From positions 25,216,882 to 25,280,881 of the forward strand of contig NW_019211460.1 in NCBI RefSeq assembly GCF_002443255.2: DNA of 64,000 nt, read 5' to 3'. Shown in pieces: positions 52,822 to 64,000 of the stretch (its first letter is position 1; every line of letters begins with the position of its first letter). The DNA comes from Varroa destructor (lineage: Eukaryota; Arthropoda; Arachnida; Mesostigmata; Varroidae). The notes below the pieces were generated by a model. The model was not told where the DNA came from and did no database searches. It saw only the letters and a program-made list of their open reading frames with translations. Both the position numbers and the translations under genes were made by a program.

Positions 52822-54752
52822 TCAAGGAGCGTAGCGAATAATGCTGGCGTAGGGTCGTCATCATAATCGTGCTCTCGCTAGCACCAGTATCAGTAGCGCT
52901 GACGCCGGTCGCGGAATTGTGTATCAGGCTATCAGACGGAGACAGAGAAATACGAAAATCTATAGAAACTATACGTAATGTGAAAAAGACGATGCGAACG
53001 GATATCATGAAGCTCGTTCACTCGCCAAAGGCGCCCAGGTAAGGAAAGAGTTGACCGGCGTCGAGAGAGAGTGGATTTTGTGATCAAACATACGTTGTAC
53101 GAATATTCCCGTTTCTGGCTGATTGCGTAACCCTTATAGTTGCGTGTTTCGTCAAGCTGTGTCAACAATTTGTCAAAAGTGCGACAAATTGCAAAATAGA
53201 TTCTACAGAGAATCTGTACGTTCATGCAAGGCTCGTACGACTGATTTATTAATAGATTTATGGTCATTCATAGAAAGGTTCTTTTGCAATCTGTATGCGC
53301 TGTTTACATTAGCCCTTGGAATATAGTAGCCTTGCCTAGCGTAGCTCAGTAAATTATCATACAGAATTGTTCTATTTCACACGACACCACTATTTTTACG
53401 TTATTGATAATAACAGATAAAATACTCTATAGATAACACACAATTACTTGTTAGTACATCTAGTATTAATATCTCATATCATTCAAATGAAAGGGCAAAA
53501 TACTATAGGTTCTTTCTAGAAGTTAGTGGTCTACTTCGTTTTTCTTCATTTCAAATGAACCATTGCATGTAATTCAGCTTAAAAAACGGTTATTCATCCA
53601 ATGAAACGTTTAGTTGAAAAATCCAATTAAAAATTTTTAACAATTTTTTCAAGTGCGTTCTACATGCAGGCAAACATAGTTAAAGTTTTCATCATGTTAA
53701 AATGACCAGAGATGAATTAGTAAGCTTTGAATGTGTGTTGCAATAGTTATATATATGGGATTGTTGAAAATGATTGTCTTTCTAGCCAGATGGTCAGGCA
53801 ATATAAGTCACACCGATTAATATCAGCTAAGCCTTGAGATTTGACAGTAATATGCTAAAATTAGAGGAATACCTTTATTCAGACTTGAAATAATGCGACT
53901 TCTTTTTTCCTATCGTTTCTAATTTTTTTTTTCCTAAAATTACTCTAGAATAGGGCTTAAGACACGGCCCAAATATGCTTTTATCGTTTCGATGTGCAAA
54001 ATGCTCCGGGTAGCCGTTGACCAATAATGAAAGAGAGTTGATCAACTTATAGCGCGATATCACCAGAAAACTAAACATATATATCCAAGCAGTTTGAAAT
54101 CTTTTGAAGGAAGCTCCATGTTTCCCGTACCTCAAAAAAAAAAAAAAGCATTTCCAATTGCAAAGCTCTAACGAGAAATAACTAAGTTGAACCATTTCTA
54201 ATTATGAAAAGTGGATCATATGCGGTAATAATGTGCGTGGTCTATGTGAAGAAAAGCTCCACAATCTGTGCTTAAATCCGGACTGACTATAAAGAAGGTG
54301 GTACTATGAGATTGGATGCGAGTTATGCATTGTGAGCTACTACTGCCAGCGATTAACAAAATTACAGTAACAAGCTATTAAAAAAAATCAACTGGATACG
54401 ATGTACTCTTAGTCCATTACAACGCCAGACCACATGCATATTTAGCTACCCGGCAAAACTTGAGGGAATAGAAGTGGTATAGCCCATGCCTTTTATATGT
54501 AGGACTATCATCTGCTTTGGTCTTTGCAGACCTCCCTTGGGAGTACTGATGTGGTTCCAATATATGAATGCAGAAATGTCTCGTACAACTTTTCACCCAA
54601 GAATCAACAAAATTTTTCAGCGATGGTTCTATGGCGTCACCATAGAACGCCTTTGATCAAGATGGCGTATGTTTAGTTCAGTACCGCTGCTTTAAAGTAT
54701 AAAAAAATGTTTGCTTCACTTTTACATTTAAAGCCGGCAATACTTGTTCGGG

Positions 54753-54784
<32 letters not shown>

Positions 54785-55999
54785 AGATTTTGATCATATA
54801 TACAAAACCCTTCGTAATTTCGACTGGTCATTTTTTCACCTGAAACCAGAGTGATTGAAAAATTACCATGTGAAAGTCTAAAGAGCATTGCGTGGTTACC
54901 GTAATGAACGTATCTCCATACGGTTAACTTCAGCATTTCTGTTAAGGTATCCCCCATCTGCTTGTTTGCACTTGACATCGTCTTTGACCCTGCCGACTTA
55001 ATCACCTTAAAACACAGTAGTCTCACGAGTCAAGGACCGAACAATTATATAGGTCGGGTCAAAATCAATCCTTACCCTGATGAACACCTTCTGACAGACG
55101 GGAATAGCTTTATAGCGTTATTTTCCGGTCACACGGAGCTGGAGATATTCTAGTATCGATTAATGTAACTAGACAGGAAAAAGTGGAGCGGTACTTTATT
55201 TAACAGTGAATTCGTGTCCGACCCAACCATTTGCATTATTCAGTAGCAGGACAGTGAAGACATATGTACATTGAGGGACACGAGCCCTTCCCTTGATGGC
55301 AGACGTGGTAATTGCTTGGACCGTAAAGGGGGTAGGTGGTTAAAGCTGCGTCTTTTCGCTTGCACTCATTCTCTAGTCAAACCTTTGCCGTAGCTAACAC
55401 GAGTACCATAACTGTGAAACCAACATGATGCGACAGTTAATAGGGCGATAACGTTGATCCTCGTTTCACCAGATTTTGATAAGGCAGATACGGCGGTGAA
55501 CCCGAGATCGAGTTTTTTAAAATATATAAAAAATACCTTAATCCAGTTGCGTTCCCTACACTGGACATATTGATGCAGTAAGTCTTTTCGGGAGAGTGCC
55601 AAAGGAAAGCTTGATGCCGAAGTATGACTTTTGAAGTGAGACATTTCGTAGTTGTGACTAGCCGCGCATTCAGGTCTAGTACCTGGACACTTTTTTAAGT
55701 AAAGAGAAAATGTTTTTTTATGTACGGGTAAACGAAAGCTTCTGCCTGCTGTGCTGGACTTAAAGCACCTGTAACTTTCTTTCTAACAGGTGACTTCATC
55801 CACCCATGATGGTAACCATCATGACTGAGCCCAGCGTTTATTAGGAGAGCTCACATCTCTACCATGTATCCACATCTGAATCGACAGGACATTGAGTACA
55901 CCTAACCGAAGCGGTCGCTTAGTTGCAACTCCCTTTGCACTTTTTTTTCTTTTAGTATTCAAGTGCTTCTTTCTTCCCCATTATATTCTCAAACAAGCC
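52822..55999. other. AT-rich sequence, no supported gene
   Basis: Open frames on both strands at 52932-53326 and at 53875-54195 (minus) are unrecognised. A (TA)n tract lies at 54753-54784. Hairpins with 9-bp arms lie near 54627-54650 (GTTCTATGG, loop CGTCA) and 55803-55825 (CATGATGGT, 1-nt centre). Confidence 0.5.
54753..54784. repeat. (TA)n microsatellite with one G interruption
   Basis: TATATG followed by 13 uninterrupted TA units. Confidence 0.95.
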
Positions 56000-57320
56000 A
56001 CCTATGCAATGTAATCATGTCGTCGATAATCTCTTTAATTGTTCTCCACCGGGCTCCATTTTACGCCTCATATTTTTTTCAATTTGGAGAGCTCCATATC
56101 CAAAGATCGTATACTCTAGATGGCCTGAGTCTTTCTCCATGAATGTTTCAAATTGTCCACGTATAATACGCACCTGGGTTACTCCATATAGCGCTCGCGT
56201 ATGGTCTGTAAAACCATTTGCTTATGCCAGGCATCGTTCCTGTTGCCATTTGCTCAGCTCAAAGTGGCTTATCTTTCCGACGAAAAATCTATAGTTCCGT
56301 CAAGATCTTGCTCAGCCTTTTTACCTGCCAATAAATTCCCTGAGATTAACGTAGCTAGGACGAAAATAGCCCTTATAGATACTGTTCTATAGGCTACAGC
56401 CAGCCTGACGACAACTGACCGTTGAACCGATAGAAAAGTATTTCTGTTACTCTTTTTGTCCGGGGTCCTCTCTTTCCGAATCGGAGAGCCGTAATGTAGG
56501 GGTGATTTCGCCACTGAGGCCAATAGCCGTCTAAGGCTCTCGGTCGCTTCCCGACTCTGAGTACAAGTCGTACCAAGCTCGCTGTGCATACTATTCCCTT
56601 ACCAGCCGCATTCTTAACATGGGCCGTGGTCATTGGTCCTGTGTTAATTCCAGATATTTGGCCGCATTTTTAATTTTAAAGACTGATTTGGGGAATCTAA
56701 GGTTGACCTCTCCGATTTCCTCTTTTTAGTTAAGAAGATGGCCTCACTTTTCTCCGGCACTACCCTGAGGTTATGCTGTTACATCCAGGTACTGATCATG
56801 TCCAAAACGACATTCGTCTTGTCTTCCAGCCTCAATCTCGTTCTCGCTGCAAACAGAGGCGCCAGATCATCTACATGTACTATTCAACTCCATCTGCTAG
56901 GCTAGGTGTTGCCAGTGCGTCAATGCATGCTAAACTGCATAACGCTAAACCGACTACTAATCCCTGGGGGACTTCCACTGAAAAAATCTTTCGCTCATGG
57001 CCGATGTCCAACCTTCTATCATCTATGAGGGATGAGGTAATCCCTCTTAAGGTAAGGAGATATTTCCTTTTACTTCAGTGCCATTATGATTGTTTGTTAC
57101 TTGGCTGTATAAAAGTACCATTAGGTCGAAATTTCTGCTCCTCAGATCGTTTTCTGTGCGTTCATGATGCACCTGAGAGCCCTTTGGATTGCTCTGCTGG
57201 ATTTCTATACATTTCCAAGTAACGTAAAATATTTATTGAGAAAAAATATGACCACGAGGCTGTTGGCCTTCAGTTCGATGACCATCAGTTGCTGCAGCCG
57301 TGATAATCTATCTCTCCGAA
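56000..57320 (-). pseudogene. R1-like non-LTR retrotransposon fossil (reverse transcriptase)
   Basis: Read on the minus strand, a decayed R1-clade-type reverse transcriptase can be followed for over 1 kb. From high to low coordinates: RAIQRALRCIMNAQ (finger region, TVDAIxxV-like), IIMALK then EISPYLKR and, after a one-base shift, ITSSLIDDRRLDIGHE (matching the SYLSDRRL block). VEVPQG follows (VPQG at 56961-56972). The catalytic core is HVDDLAPLF (HVDDL at 56863-56877), then DMISTWM, a stop, QHNLRVVPEKSEAIFLTKK (the LxxxxxKTExxL block). Further on come SLRRLLASVAKSPLHYGSPI, RSVVVRLAVAYRTVSIRAI and FVLATLISGNLLAGKKAE, which match the R1 C-terminal blocks RRxLAxVxxSxLLYGAPIW, LRxxxAYRTVS and VIAGxxPIxLLAxE. 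Multiple stops and frameshifts make it inactive. The endonuclease domain and both ends are not visible. Plus-strand frames here (56004-56294, 56773-57222) are shadows. Confidence 0.87.
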
Positions 57321-59068
57321 TTACAATGCATTGCTGAATACTATCACAAAGAATGATCAAGCTACAATAGAAAATGTCGATGCTGACCGTTGATAAAATT
57401 CGAACGACTGGTATGATTAGCTTCTTTTTCTTAGTCGGACAAGACTAGTGAATCATTAACTTAAGAAAAAATCAATGCAGGAAGGTGCAGAAGGCATCCT
57501 AGTTCAAATCGGGCGTTTGCCTTTTTTCTTTTGACTGCATATTTACCTCTGCATGGCTACTATTTTCAATATACGTCACAGGTATATATATACATAAATA
57601 TATCTCCATATTATAACTACAGGCGCGCTAATTTAATCGGAAACGAAGATGCTTGTCATCAAACGAATGCGTCTTGCGATTTCCGCTAAGCGGTGCCGTA
57701 TCTCTACACGTCTTTTGGGGTCACTCGATGAAACACGTCTGCATAGTTTCGATTTTACTCAGTTTATCTAATTTAAAATGCTATTACATGAGGTCTAATG
57801 AGACCTAAATACAAAAACAGAATGTGCTAGCAAATAAGCATAAGGTTCACCTTATTTTATCAGCAGGTAAAACGGTTTGACCATCATTTGCCTGTTCTGC
57901 CCATACGCGACTCAATGATTTCGTTTTCGTCGAAGTCAGGCAAGTCAGCCAGCCAGCTAGCGAGCCTAGGACCCGGATCATGCTCATCAGTCAGGATTCC
58001 TCTTTCTTTTGGTCGGCTCGAGGATTTGTTTTCTCCCACTGGTTTTCTCCTCGTTTACCCTTCACGTTCGTTCTCCTTCACGTCCCTTAATGTACCCAGT
58101 TTCAGCGGCAGAGTGAACAGAGGAGTCCTTGGCGCTCTGTGCCAGCAGGCCAGCAAAACTCGTCGACAGGATTCAAAGAAACCAGCGGTCATCCTTCGGT
58201 TGCGGCGCGGCGGGAGATTTTGTTGGTTGCAAGCAGAGCGCTTTAGCTAACAGCGGGATAGGGTTTCGATCGGTCAGCAGTGGTGCCAGGACTAGTCGGC
58301 TGGTGGGTGATTTGAAACCAAACAAGGGGGTCATGGGCAGTTCTTCCGTTGGGGGAGCGGCCGACCATGTTGATCTACGCAGTTTTCTACTTCTCTCTCT
58401 CTTCCTCTCTAGTCCATCCTCATTCCTTCCATACAAAAAAGCAAGAAAGACGAATGAAAGGCATCTGCAGCTGGAAGATATCCTTTCTTCTTGGCTTCCC
58501 TTCTCTTCTTTTTCTACATAGTTTATTGCAACGACAGGAAGGGCTCACGGACCCCGGACAGCGACGGCACATCTAACAATTGGTGATGGGGCTGCAGCAT
58601 AAGCTACGAAACGGGCAGTGGCAGCCTTCTCATCATGACCATCATCAGCAGCAGGGGGCATTTTACGTCAAGTTCTTCGTTCTTTTACTATGACGACGCA
58701 ACAGAATATATGTTGTTCTTTACCCTAAGAGGCATTTTGCTTTTGCTTCTGGGAACGAACACAGTTCCTGAATCTCTCCTGAAACTTCCTATGACCATCA
58801 ATGAACGTGCAAGCTCTTAGTCATTTTCAGGAGCCGTATCCATTGACTTGACAGCGGTAGCGGCTTCCAAATACTCTATGTAACGCCAGCACTGGTTGCC
58901 GTTGTAAGGTCATATACATCGCCTCCTTTGCTAGTGAGAAAAGATCACTTTGCCAGTAGCGTTCTTCCTTTAGCTTGTGTTGTATTGGCAGTGGGATTCC
59001 ATTCAGTGTAGCAGCAACGTCGAAAAGGTTAACGTAACTCAACCTAAGCCAACGCCTACGTTCGTTTT
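57321..59068. other. Uncharacterised sequence between the R1-like fossil and an ORF
   Basis: The first 500 bases are AT-rich and may contain unrecognisable 5' parts of the R1-like element. The stretch 57880-58570 is GC-richer, with overlapping open frames on both strands (57888-58250 and 58129-58521 plus, 58173-58436 minus). None has a recognised domain. Confidence 0.5.
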
Positions 59069-59482
59069 ATGTTGAGGTATGTATCTGCTATGGGGGTTAC
59101 CCTTTCTGTTGCAGCTGGACTTGCCTTCGGCTCGGCATCTACTAATATGGCTGCTTTGTGTACAGATTTCAATGAGCGACAACGTTTGGCGATAAATCAA
59201 ATGGAGCAACGATTTTCATCGAAGTCGCTTTCACCGTCTGCCTTTTACCATTGGAAAGCTCTTCTCTCTTTTGACGCAAACAACAGATTACAAAGATCGC
59301 TCAAGTTCCCAACCAAGAACGACTGGGATCAAGACTTCGTTCTTGTCCAAAGTTGGACACATAGAACTCCGATTGCGATCGTCCGAAGCTTTCCCGAATT
59401 AAATCGATTGTACGTGGTTCTCTTCAAAGAGATGAATTGCCCTTATAGTGCTTGCCATATAGAGCGTTTTAAACATGTATAG
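59069..59482 (+). CDS. 137-codon ORF, unrecognised, possibly an exon
   Basis: The frame begins with ATG at 59069 and ends with TAG at 59480. The N-terminus is hydrophobic (GVTLSVAAGLAFGSAS), like a signal or membrane segment. The rest is evenly mixed, without low complexity, and includes NERQRLAINQMEQRF, FYHWKALLSF and ELNRLYVVLFKEMNCPYSAC. Inside the frame, CCCTTTCTGTTGCAG (ending 59117) is a strong splice acceptor, so the coding part could begin there as a terminal exon and the hydrophobic start could be illusory. Nearby donors and earlier exons are not evident. Length alone is compatible with chance; composition makes it the most protein-like ORF in the window. I recognise no family. Confidence 0.35.
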   Translation: MLRYVSAMGVTLSVAAGLAFGSASTNMAALCTDFNERQRLAINQMEQRFSSKSLSPSAFYHWKALLSFDANNRLQRSLKFPTKNDWDQDFVLVQSWTHRTPIAIVRSFPELNRLYVVLFKEMNCPYSACHIERFKHV

Positions 59483-62400
59483 CGAATACTAGTCGCATAC
59501 GGACTTCGGGTTTCGCGCGTTCATCTCGAGGGATCTGCTTGACTGAACACATGATAAGGGTCTTGTAAATTAATTACCACAACAAAATGATGATAAAACG
59601 ACGATTGATGCAAATAAAGAGGTATCTAACACACCGCAAAGACCTTAGCGGATTGAATTCTATATTGCGCCAATGGATAATTCGTTCCTAGGTAACTCCA
59701 ACGCTGTCGCAAACAAATAAATTGATTTCTGCTTGTAGATGTTGCTTTCTCTCTACGGTATCGAACGTTGTACATTTCGTTTGTTTGGTCCCTCTGTCCT
59801 CGTAAGTCAGCATCAAATATTGAAAGCGTTATACCCTAAATGTTCAAAGTAAGCTTGTGTTCACCCTCCCTAGGGCATATTTTCAGCTGTGTAAAAGCAA
59901 GTAAATGGCCATGCAAGAACCATTCTGACAGCCATCTAGATCAATTTCGGTAAGCTGAACTATACAAAAATGCTTAAATTGGCTGGATAATTCCTTTCTT
60001 GATGATCAGCACTACAGAACAGTGATATATTCCTCTTGTTTTCCGCCTTCCTTTGTCCCTTTGTGGCCCCTTCATCTTCATACTTCTGCAGATAACAACC
60101 TAATTATGCAAAGTAAACAGCGACAGTGGTAGTAAAGCGATGCAGACCGATCACATGGCCTAACGCGAACCCTGATCTGCCTGGCATTCTTGTCTTCACC
60201 GTGGACCTAAAGAACCCTGAGGACTACCTCATCCCTGTTAGGATACATTTATATCTGGGTATATACCGTTCATATGGACATATGGATGACTATTTGAATG
60301 GCAAAGTAGCCGAACGAAGGTTATACATCATATTTCGTAATAAATAGCGTTAATAGGGTTTCCTACTTTTATTCATCCTGGCTAATTCCTTTGGAAATCA
60401 GTCCCCTACTCTTTATAGTTTTTATTGACCGCTCGCTGCGTTCGTTTGTTTGTCGAGTTGTTTGATACAAATCTGCCTATTATACAACAATTTATATTCT
60501 GTAGGTCAGTCTGTGCGTTGCCTCCCCTTTTCGCCGAACCGCTAGCTCACTGACAACTAGTTCCGTGCTAGCTGCTGCCGCGAGTTGTTTTTCCGACACC
60601 TATATAAACGTACACGTCAGTGTATAATGGCTATATACCATACATTATGATGCTATCGATGATTATGCCGTCCGACGGCCTGCTGCATAGTTCACACAGA
60701 CATATAGCTCGGTTGTAGATACCTATGAGGTCTATGATGTCCAGGAAAGAATAGGCGAAGAATGATGCCGTTTCCCCCACGGCCACCCGGTACAGTTCCT
60801 CTCATCCTCCCTCGCAAATATCTGGTGCTGAGATAATTAGTACTATGCTGACCTGACGCGGACGGTGGTAACTACTTTGATGTTTTGGGCGTAGTTTGGA
60901 TTCGGTTATGCTGGTGCAGGAACAACAGTCAACTGTTAATTGGCTACTGTCGAATGATGTCATACCATTTGTGCTGCAGCAGTCAGCACAACCGCGTGTC
61001 TGGTAAGGCCAGCTGACACTACTACACGCGTTGTATCTTAGTGCAGCCAACGCGGCTGACGCATAGCGGCAGTAGGAACCGCTTGAAAGCTAAATTGAGG
61101 CTTCTCTGTCACAGTAGAGATGTATGGATGGACACAGAAAGCTCTGTACTAATAGATCCGCAGCTATCGAGCTAAATAAGCGCTAGCGGACGCCTCAGTC
61201 GATCGAAGGTTTGCAGCGAAGGTTGATACGGGCTAACTTGATGTGCTTACCAAAGACGTTTGACGTCACGGTACGTATGGGATAGAGGGGTTTCGTTCGA
61301 TACGAGGTGCGTCCTAAATATGCCTGCGTGCCTTACTCTAAAGATGCCTCAGTGAGTGTCTAACAGCTATAAGTGGCGAATGGACTAAACAGGTTGGCCT
61401 GATGTAGGGCCAATTGGATAGACCACATGCGTGTCACTAGCAATAGTGCTCTACTGCCCGGATTATGATATGCAGGTATGGATGCCTCGCAATGTGCGGT
61501 TTATATGCGCGCGTGTCCCTTTTTTTTTTGCTCTATACCTATAATATAAGTATGCACGTTCTTGTTTTGACAGATTATGAGCTTGGACAGTTTCCGTGTT
61601 TGAGCAAGCGATTGACTACTACATGATACTTAATTTGGGAACCCACATCGGAGGCAGTGATATCGGAAAAAAGGGAAATGGTAGGAGAAGGGGAGAGCAA
61701 GAACAAGTCCACTGCAAAAATAACAGCTGAGAAAGCTGGTTCCCACCGTCTTTGCATGATAGATAAGTGTAGTAAGATTAAAAGAGACTGTCAGTCCATA
61801 GCTCCATGTTGCCCTACGTAACGCGATTGTCGGAAACCTGTTACAAATACAGCATGTCGAATTGAGAACAGATCAGACTCATGTCACTCGTATGGAGATT
61901 GGAGAAGTAGGTGTAGGCGCAGGTTGTCACAAAAAGACGCCTACCTAAACAACAAGTAGGAAAAAAATAAATGTGTCGAGGTTATTTAACGGCAGCAGGA
62001 CAGTGTTTTGCGATCGAGCTAGTTCGACCTCGAGATAATCCATTATTTTAAAACTGGTAAGTTAGCCTAACCTTTTTACTTCACACTCCATATTTTTCCC
62101 GTGATAAATAGAAAATAAAAATAACTCGAAATTGAAGTAGGACCAACCATACAGGTTGCTGGGTTGCGAAGCCGAGCGCACGAACCTCACACCTCCCGTA
62201 ACAGTGTCCATAACTGGAGATTGTGAAATACTTCAGGCATAGAATAGGCCAAGAAAAACGTTGGCCTGATGCAAAAATAAAATGGGCACGAGCCTAATTC
62301 GAAAGAATATTATGGTCAGGCACTGGTACGCCAAAATATCGAATCTAGTTTCAAGCAGGACGTCTTGTAATATCGATATTATACACGGGCTCAGTTCATA

Positions 62401-64000
62401 ATCGGGGTTGTCGATTAAAGATAAATCAATTTAGGTGATAACAATAACGCCGAAAACGTGCTCTGAACTTTGAACTGCCAATTTGAATCATAATTAAAAG
62501 AAATTGACATAATTAGATCAAAAAGCAATGGGCATTATTTTCTTCATAGTTTTTGTTTATGGATGGTCAAGTCTTGTATACTGGCAGAGACGCATTTCCA
62601 GTTTGATCTATAGGGAAGTTTGCTCTACAAGGTTGCAGTGATCGCTTTCTCCCCTTAAAGATGACTCAGTTATTTCGCGGCTTTTTAGCTCAGCTAGAGA
62701 GAAATAAGTGCCAGAAGATACTGTTTTTGTCATCAGCTCAAAGATACTTCTTCTGATTTAGGCTTCTGAAGAAAATCTGAGGACAATGGTCTAATAGAAT
62801 CAAGTAAGAGCTTTCCAACGCTACATGTCAATTCATGTTATAATTAAACCGGCCATTTCTCCCTCAACAGCCTAACATAATGCATACTAATGCCGAAGCA
62901 GGAAGTCCCGGTAGTGTAATAACCTGAAGCATAGCATAAACAAAGAAGACAAAGGAGCTATTTCTTTGAGTACGGCTAGGATGACGGCGTAAAAGGCCAG
63001 TCATAGCTAGACAAAGTGCGCTTCCATACGCAACGGTAGCGGCAGTATGGGGCGCAAATATATTTGTACGCAAGGATTATCTAATTCTGACAGTCCTGGC
63101 TTCGCAGAATGGTAAGCGTACCTAAATTTTCTGCACGGAACTGTCGATCTGTGAGTGCAGCCATTATTATAAAGAGACAGTCTCCTTAACGGCATATCAA
63201 AGCCGGTGTGCACGTAACACAGTAAGATTCGAATCAGCACCCTCTAGCTTCATAACTAATTTCACATGTAGTGTATATATATATATGCTGCTTTTGGGAT
63301 TGAATTTGAAGCTTCTATACGGCTCGGCGTATTCATCCTACATTATATAGTACTCAAACGTTAGAATCATTTAGCCCGACAACTCTGATGATTTATACGT
63401 TTGCTTCTGGTAATTCCAGGACAACTCGCATAGCGGCAAACTCAAATTTTTTATAATAGTTATGCTATACTATAACCAGACATCTAGAGAAAGTGAGACT
63501 GACCGTTGTTTTGAGCACGTAACGGGTTGTGATCCAAAGAACGTGGCATCGGAGTTCCCTCGGCTTCCAGATTTTCTTTCTCCGAGCAATACTCATGGGT
63601 TTCGTTGCCTCTCAGGGTTGTAAGCAAGAATTTAAGATATGTAAATTACTTTTAATGGCAAATGCTTACGGTCGATTCTTTACGCCCACTCCGACAACGT
63701 CCATCGCGGATGTCCTTTCTACCCTAGAGCAAAGCTGCTTGGGAAGAACTTCAGCGGAGTAGTCGACAGCTTGAATATGAAGACTACGATTGATATTGAT
63801 GGAGAAACGTAACCAATGTAAACGTAACCTAACACTGACTGGGTCAAACAAAAAATTAGCATGTAGCAAAAAAAAAAACAATAATAAACAGCTCAAAAGC
63901 AAATTCTCGAATCTTTTTCAACCCCATCAACTACGGGTTATTATGAAGCTAGGAGAAGGTGATCGTTAACTTCAATAACATGATCGTAACCAACATTGTT
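59483..64000. other. Non-coding sequence, no supported gene
   Basis: Short open frames only. The frame at 60126-60347 plus (73 codons, with LPGILVFTVDLKNPEDYLIP) is protein-like but unrecognised. Microsatellite content is minor, with (TA)n near 63274-63286. No RNA gene, repeat array or transposon motif was recognised. Confidence 0.5.

Noticed and set aside
1..64000. CRISPR arrays, bacterial-type operons, defence islands
   Set aside because: No regularly spaced repeats, ribosome-binding sites or tightly packed ORFs exist; the sequence is eukaryotic in character.

Overview
The window looks like nuclear DNA from a eukaryote, most likely an arthropod. It is AT-rich, carries many microsatellites, has no dense or operon-like coding, contains one 100-N scaffold gap (27909-28008), and holds decayed copies of transposon families common in arthropods. 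I cannot name a species. No intact, recognisable gene is present. Most open frames here are about as long as chance would give in 64 kb of this composition (my rough estimate from stop-codon frequency, not a computed statistic).

The firmest content is three transposon fossils, all on the minus strand. A mariner-family transposase remnant lies at about 7000-7890 and can be followed from its N-terminal DNA-binding region through the catalytic region to its C-terminus across several frameshifts and stops. A weaker reverse-transcriptase remnant with a QGCPLS motif (L1/Tx1-like) lies at about 38880-39410. A clear R1-like non-LTR reverse-transcriptase remnant lies at about 56000-57320, with a VPQG motif, an HVDD catalytic core and a recognisable 'thumb' and C-terminal region. 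They were found by reading translated frames and joining frames by eye. None can encode a working protein.

The rest is mainly unannotated intergenic or intronic sequence. A few segments look exon-like. These are a pair of phase-compatible segments at 15285-15489 and 15617-15726, another pair at 31137-31329 and 31611-31853 separated by a pyrimidine-rich 'intron', a 137-codon ORF at 59069-59482 with a good internal splice acceptor, and a GC-rich minus-strand segment at 52515-52821 that is open in two frames. All are low confidence and none matches a family I recognise.

Structural DNA features include two perfect 21-bp-arm hairpins (14366-14416 and 33084-33139), several shorter perfect palindromes, four long (TA)n tracts, other microsatellites, long poly-T and poly-A runs, and polypyrimidine tracts. 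I did not find a new multi-gene system. The hairpins and the exon-like pairs are the items most worth testing.
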